DNA from: Hirsutella rhossiliensis
Taxonomy: Eukaryota; Ascomycota; Sordariomycetes; Hypocreales; Ophiocordycipitaceae
Length of the DNA: 64,000 bases
Assembly: GCF_020360975.1 (NCBI RefSeq)
Contig: NW_025408670.1
Span: forward strand, 5,642,001-5,706,000
Direction of reading: 5' to 3'
Each line of letters opens with the position of its first letter. Position 1 is the first letter of the stretch. Below, one piece after another: positions 60,601-64,000 of this stretch. Below the pieces are notes generated by a model. That model saw only the letters and a list, made by a program, of their open reading frames with translations. It was not told the origin of the DNA and did no database searches. The position numbers and the translations under genes are program-made.

Positions 60601-62015
60601 GCTATAACTATAAAGTAGGTAAAGTAAAGTAAGTAGTTATAATAATATAAGCGTAATAATATAAGCGGAGATAAAAATAGCGTTTATTTTAAGGTAAAGC
60701 CCTTAAACTACCTAAACCTACTCCTTATCCTTATTATTATTTTTATCCTTATCCTTATTATCCTCCTCTACTTTATTAGCGGCGGCGGCGCTCTCTAAGG
60801 CACTTAAGCGGCCCTTTAGGCCCGCGAGCTAGTCGGCGGTAACGGCGGCTCTAAGAGCTCTAAGGGCTCTAAGGGTAAAGGGGGCCTAGCTAGTAATAGC
60901 GGTAAGAGCGGCGGCGGGCATAGCTAAGGGGACCGCTAATAAGGCGATAGAGGTAGTATCCCTAGTATTAAGAGAGTTAGCGGCGGAAGTAAAAGAGCTA
61001 AAAAAGAGGAACTTACTTAGGGATAAGGCCTTAGCGCTTAAGGGCGTAGAGATTATAGTAAGCGGCGGCGGCGGCGGTAAGGCGCTTCTTAGTAGCCCCC
61101 TATACTTACCTATACGCGCCGGCCTTTTAAGCTAACGCTATAGTAAGTAGGATAGGAGGCGCCGCCTTATAAGCGCGGCCGGTATATATATACTAGTAAT
61201 AACTACCGCTATAGCGGCGCCTAACTTAATCGGCGTAAGGGAGCTCTTATAACGCGTATTATATATAGGGGGCCGCGCGGGCGGCTCTAGCCTATACTTA
61301 GCGTTTATACTTTAAGAAGTTAGTAGAATATAGCTACTATACTTACTAGGTAGCGGACTTATAGGGGTAGTAGAGGTAGAGACGGGGGTAGAAAGGCCGG
61401 GCGTTATAGCTAGTAGCGGGGACGGCGTTATTACTTACAAAGGCGACGTAAGGGCGGCTAGCGTAGTAGAGGTAGAGGCGGCGGCGGTAGGCGCGGTCGC
61501 GGGGGCGCGGGTAGGAGTAGCGGTAGTAGTAGAGCTATCGTCGGCCGTGCTTAGTATAGCGTCGACGAACGACTTCGTACGCTCTAAGAAAGAGGAAGTA
61601 AAGGAGGGGGAGGTAGATATATCTATCGCGGAAGTTAGTATTATAGGTTACGGCCTCTTACTTTATAGGGCAGAGAACTTACTAGTTAAAGTTATTATTA
61701 TTAAGGCTATTATTATAGCTATAGCTATTACTATAAGTATACGTTAATAAAGCGGCCTATATAGCTAAGAATAAACTAACGCCTTAGGTAAAGCGGAACT
61801 TACTTATTACTACTATTATTATAGTTAAAGAAAGAGGAGAAGGAAAAGAAAGAGGAAGGGGGGGATACTGCCTTATATACCCTTAGGTAAAGGAGGCTAC
61901 CTAAGGCTAAGGGGATAGGTAACCTAAGGCTTATATAGGTCTAGGCCGGCCGCTAGCTACTTAGGGGCATATATAATAAGTTACGCCCTTATTTAAATAG
62001 CTAGCTAGCTATAAG
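60601..62015. other. Degenerate stretch with a CpG-rich, CpA-poor patch
   Basis: From about 60770 to 61570 the sequence turns GC-rich (GCGGCGGCGG runs) but still has hardly any CA or TG. The - strand reads Ala/Leu-rich coiled-coil-like sequence (LKGRLSALESAAAAANK), so it may be a gag-like or accessory gene of another element. The open frame at 61547-61747 is an artefact of low stop density. Confidence 0.55.
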
Positions 62016-62705
62016 AAGGTATAAGCAATAAGCGTAGAATTAGGTAATCGATAACGTAAGCGGAAAGATCGGTCGAAGGAGTATAGGGTAGGATTTCGTC
62101 TAGAAATTATAACGAGTATATAAGGGGCTAAATAATATATTAAAAGAATAGCGTTATAAAGGATACTTATAAATTTACTTATTTTATCTACTACTCTTAG
62201 GGAAATCCTTTATCTTTTATAGACTATTACTCACCTACTAGTAGACTAATTAGTTAGCCTTCTAGTATATTCTATAGTGCTTAAAAAGCTCTATCTATAG
62301 TATATTCTCCTAACTTAGTAGGTGGTTTAATTATAGCGTAATAGTTAACGTAAAACTATAGGTTCTAGTATAAGTAGTAGATTTAACTAGAATGTTCTAT
62401 GCCCTACCTATTCTTATATCGCGGATATCTTTAGAACTACTAGGCTAAAATAGGTAATAAGGTATCCGTTCTACTTATAATTAACTTATGCATTTTATAT
62501 ATATTTTTATTTATAAGGATAGGCTTATCCTAACCCGCTTTTCCTAAAGGAAGGTATAGATGTTTAGTAGAGGTCTTTATCTTTAAGGGTTATTCCCTTA
62601 GACTATATTATAGAACCTCTTTTTACTAGCTTATCTTATAAAGCCTCCCTATACTTATTATTTCTTTATAATAGTAAAATAGGAATATAAGGGTATATTC
62701 TTATA
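62016..62705 (-). repeat. LTR copy 3 of the 3.9-kb element (solo)
   Basis: Homologous to 43897-44550 and 47123-47812 from AAGGTATAAGCAATAAGC to GGGTATATTCTTATA. No internal sequence is attached. It lies between the chromodomain and the truncated gypsy LTR. Confidence 0.8.
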
Positions 62706-62883
62706 CTAGCTAATAAGTATAGAGCCTAGTTCTAGCTACCTAAGCTAATAGGCGTAGGGATAATAAGGCTAGTAGGGCTAGTATAATTAACGGGAAAGGG
62801 TAAGGTAGAGCTAGCGGTATAGGCTTAATAGTATAAAAGCCGTTAATTAAGTAACGCCGCGCCGCGCTTAAAGGAAGGTATTA

Positions 62884-62945
62884 TATAAGAGTCTTTAACT
62901 ATTATAGGTTATAGGCTTAAGCTATAGCCTAAGCTATATAGTTAT
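62884..62945 (+). repeat. Truncated gypsy LTR start
   Basis: The first ~60 bases of the gypsy LTR (TATAAGAGTCTTTAAC through the TAGGCT/AGCCTA palindrome to AGTTATAT), then an abrupt switch to unrelated sequence. Confidence 0.75.
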
Positions 62946-64000
62946 ATTATAACGACCGGTATTATTCTTAATAGATAAACCTATCGAGGGGTTTATATTA
63001 GTAGATATAATAGGGCGTAGTTTAAGTAATAATAAGTATATTACGTTAGTAATAAGTCGGAGGTTATAGACTATAGACTATAACTAGGTAATTAGAATTA
63101 AAGATAGAATCGTAATAAAGATCTATATTAAAAGCTATCGAGCTATCTATTTAAAGGAGTAAAAGTAGGTAGCTATATATACCTATAGAGACTGTCCTTA
63201 GATTACGGTCCTAGCTATAATCCCCTTTATAGCTTACTATAGCTTACTCGTAAGCTATGCTCCTAAGTAGTAATCTATCTATATAAGGCTTACTTAGCTT
63301 ATATATACTCTAGGTAAGCTAAGCCTAAGTAACTTCTCGTACTAACTATTATTCCGAGCTACTTTATTATATAAATATAGCCGGCTCTCTTATAGCCCGC
63401 TAACTATAGTCGTAATACGATATCTCCCCTCCTTTTAGTCTTATCTATAAGACCTACTACTACCTTAGCCGCCGTATATAAATATACCCTTATCGCGCGT
63501 ATATATATTCCCCGTTCGTTCTTTCTATCCCTTAGGATATACTACTAATAGTATATCTAGTCGTATATTAAAGGATCCTTCTTATAAGACCCTCGATCGT
63601 ATTCGTTTAGCTAAGTCTATTAATTATCTTAGTTTCGACGTTATACTATATTCTTTTTATTCGTCGCGCGGCTTCCGCTATAAAATACTAAAGAAATCTT
63701 CTAAGTATACCGAATATATATAGTAGGGTCGTTCTTATAATACGTTAGGCGTAGCGATTAGCTCCTATAAGTAACTTTATTATCCTACTTATTATTTATA
63801 GCTAATATATATCTTAGTATCCTAAATAAATCTAGAGTCCGATCGATTAAATAAAGAAGAAGAAATTACTAAGGAGCGAATATTAAAAGCTTAAGCCGAC
63901 CTAAATAAAGCCTTAGCTTATTTAGCGCGGCTTTGCCGTTAAAAGCGCTAGTTAAAGATAAAGGGTACTAAGATAGTCCGTTAGGGCCTTTATTCCTTAA
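62946..64000. other. Degenerate RIP-mutated sequence with a transposon-associated coding trace
   Basis: The + frame near 63890-63960 contains a Leu/Arg-rich helix (NKALAYLARLCR) of a type I associate with fungal transposon-linked hypothetical proteins. I cannot name the family. It continues beyond the window. Confidence 0.4.

Larger units (their letters stand above)
26397..64000. other. AT-rich RIP-mutated retroelement graveyard
   Basis: CpA and TpG are almost absent over tens of kilobases, while TpA is in great excess and CpG remains. Apart from the DNA transposon at 30322-33109 and traces in the copia copy at 52659-58984, no open frame of real length exists. Trp and Gln codons of retroelement proteins appear as TAG and TAA. 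This is the pattern left by repeat-induced point mutation, a premeiotic defence of ascomycetes. The individual layers are listed separately; all boundaries inside are approximate. Confidence 0.92.

Noticed and set aside
61547..61747. 66-residue open frame on the + strand
   Set aside because: Sits in RIP-mutated DNA; the Ile/Ala repeats come from ATTATTATTA and GCTATAGCTA sequence.
1..64000. CRISPR arrays, rRNA genes or bacterial-type operons
   Set aside because: No regularly spaced repeats, no rRNA motifs, and all genes are eukaryotic with introns.

Overview
The window is from a filamentous ascomycete (Pezizomycotina), most likely a Sordariomycete. The support is: short introns of 60-160 bp with GT-AG ends, a self-sufficient P450-reductase fusion, a sterol-aspartylation-type AspRS-DUF2156 fusion, a HET-C2-like glycolipid transfer protein almost colinear with the Podospora protein as I recall it, a LaeA-like methyltransferase, and a transposon graveyard with the base-change signature of repeat-induced point mutation (RIP). 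No species can be named from sequence alone.

The window has two sharply different halves. Bases 1 to about 26,396 are GC-rich and hold seven intact protein genes, one tRNA and one pseudogene: a 5'-truncated CYP505-type P450/reductase (39-3176, +); the AspRS-DUF2156 fusion, a probable ergosteryl-aspartate synthase (4104-7055, -); an alpha/beta hydrolase in divergent orientation (9531-10736, +), a candidate for the matching hydrolase; a LaeA-like SAM methyltransferase (12325-13582, -); an O-methyltransferase remnant (15181-15470, +); a GLTP/HET-C2-like protein (15834-16650, -); tRNA-Arg(ACG) (17473-17544, +); phospholipase D (18320-21074, +); and BRO1 (22636-25885, +). Lipid chemistry recurs: fatty-acid hydroxylation, sterol aminoacylation and its reversal, glycolipid transfer and phospholipid hydrolysis.

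Bases 26,397 to 64,000 are AT-rich and almost free of CpA and TpG, with no functional gene. They are a nest of mutated retroelements: Tad1-like LINE pieces, at least two kinds of Ty1/copia element, a Ty3/gypsy chromovirus split by a 6.3-kb copia element, and a 3.9-kb LTR element that keeps only gag-like sequence. CpA has been changed to TpA while CpG is largely kept, so Trp and Gln codons became stops everywhere.

One island inside this region is not mutated in this way: a 2,788-bp pogo/Fot1-like DNA transposon (30322-33109). It has perfect 101-bp terminal inverted repeats and a TA target duplication, and sits inside a RIP-mutated copia LTR. An uninterrupted copy of that LTR elsewhere in the window shows the empty TA site. 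Its transposase is broken by several frameshifts. The nesting order gives a relative history: old LINE and gypsy layers, then copia, then RIP, then the DNA transposon.
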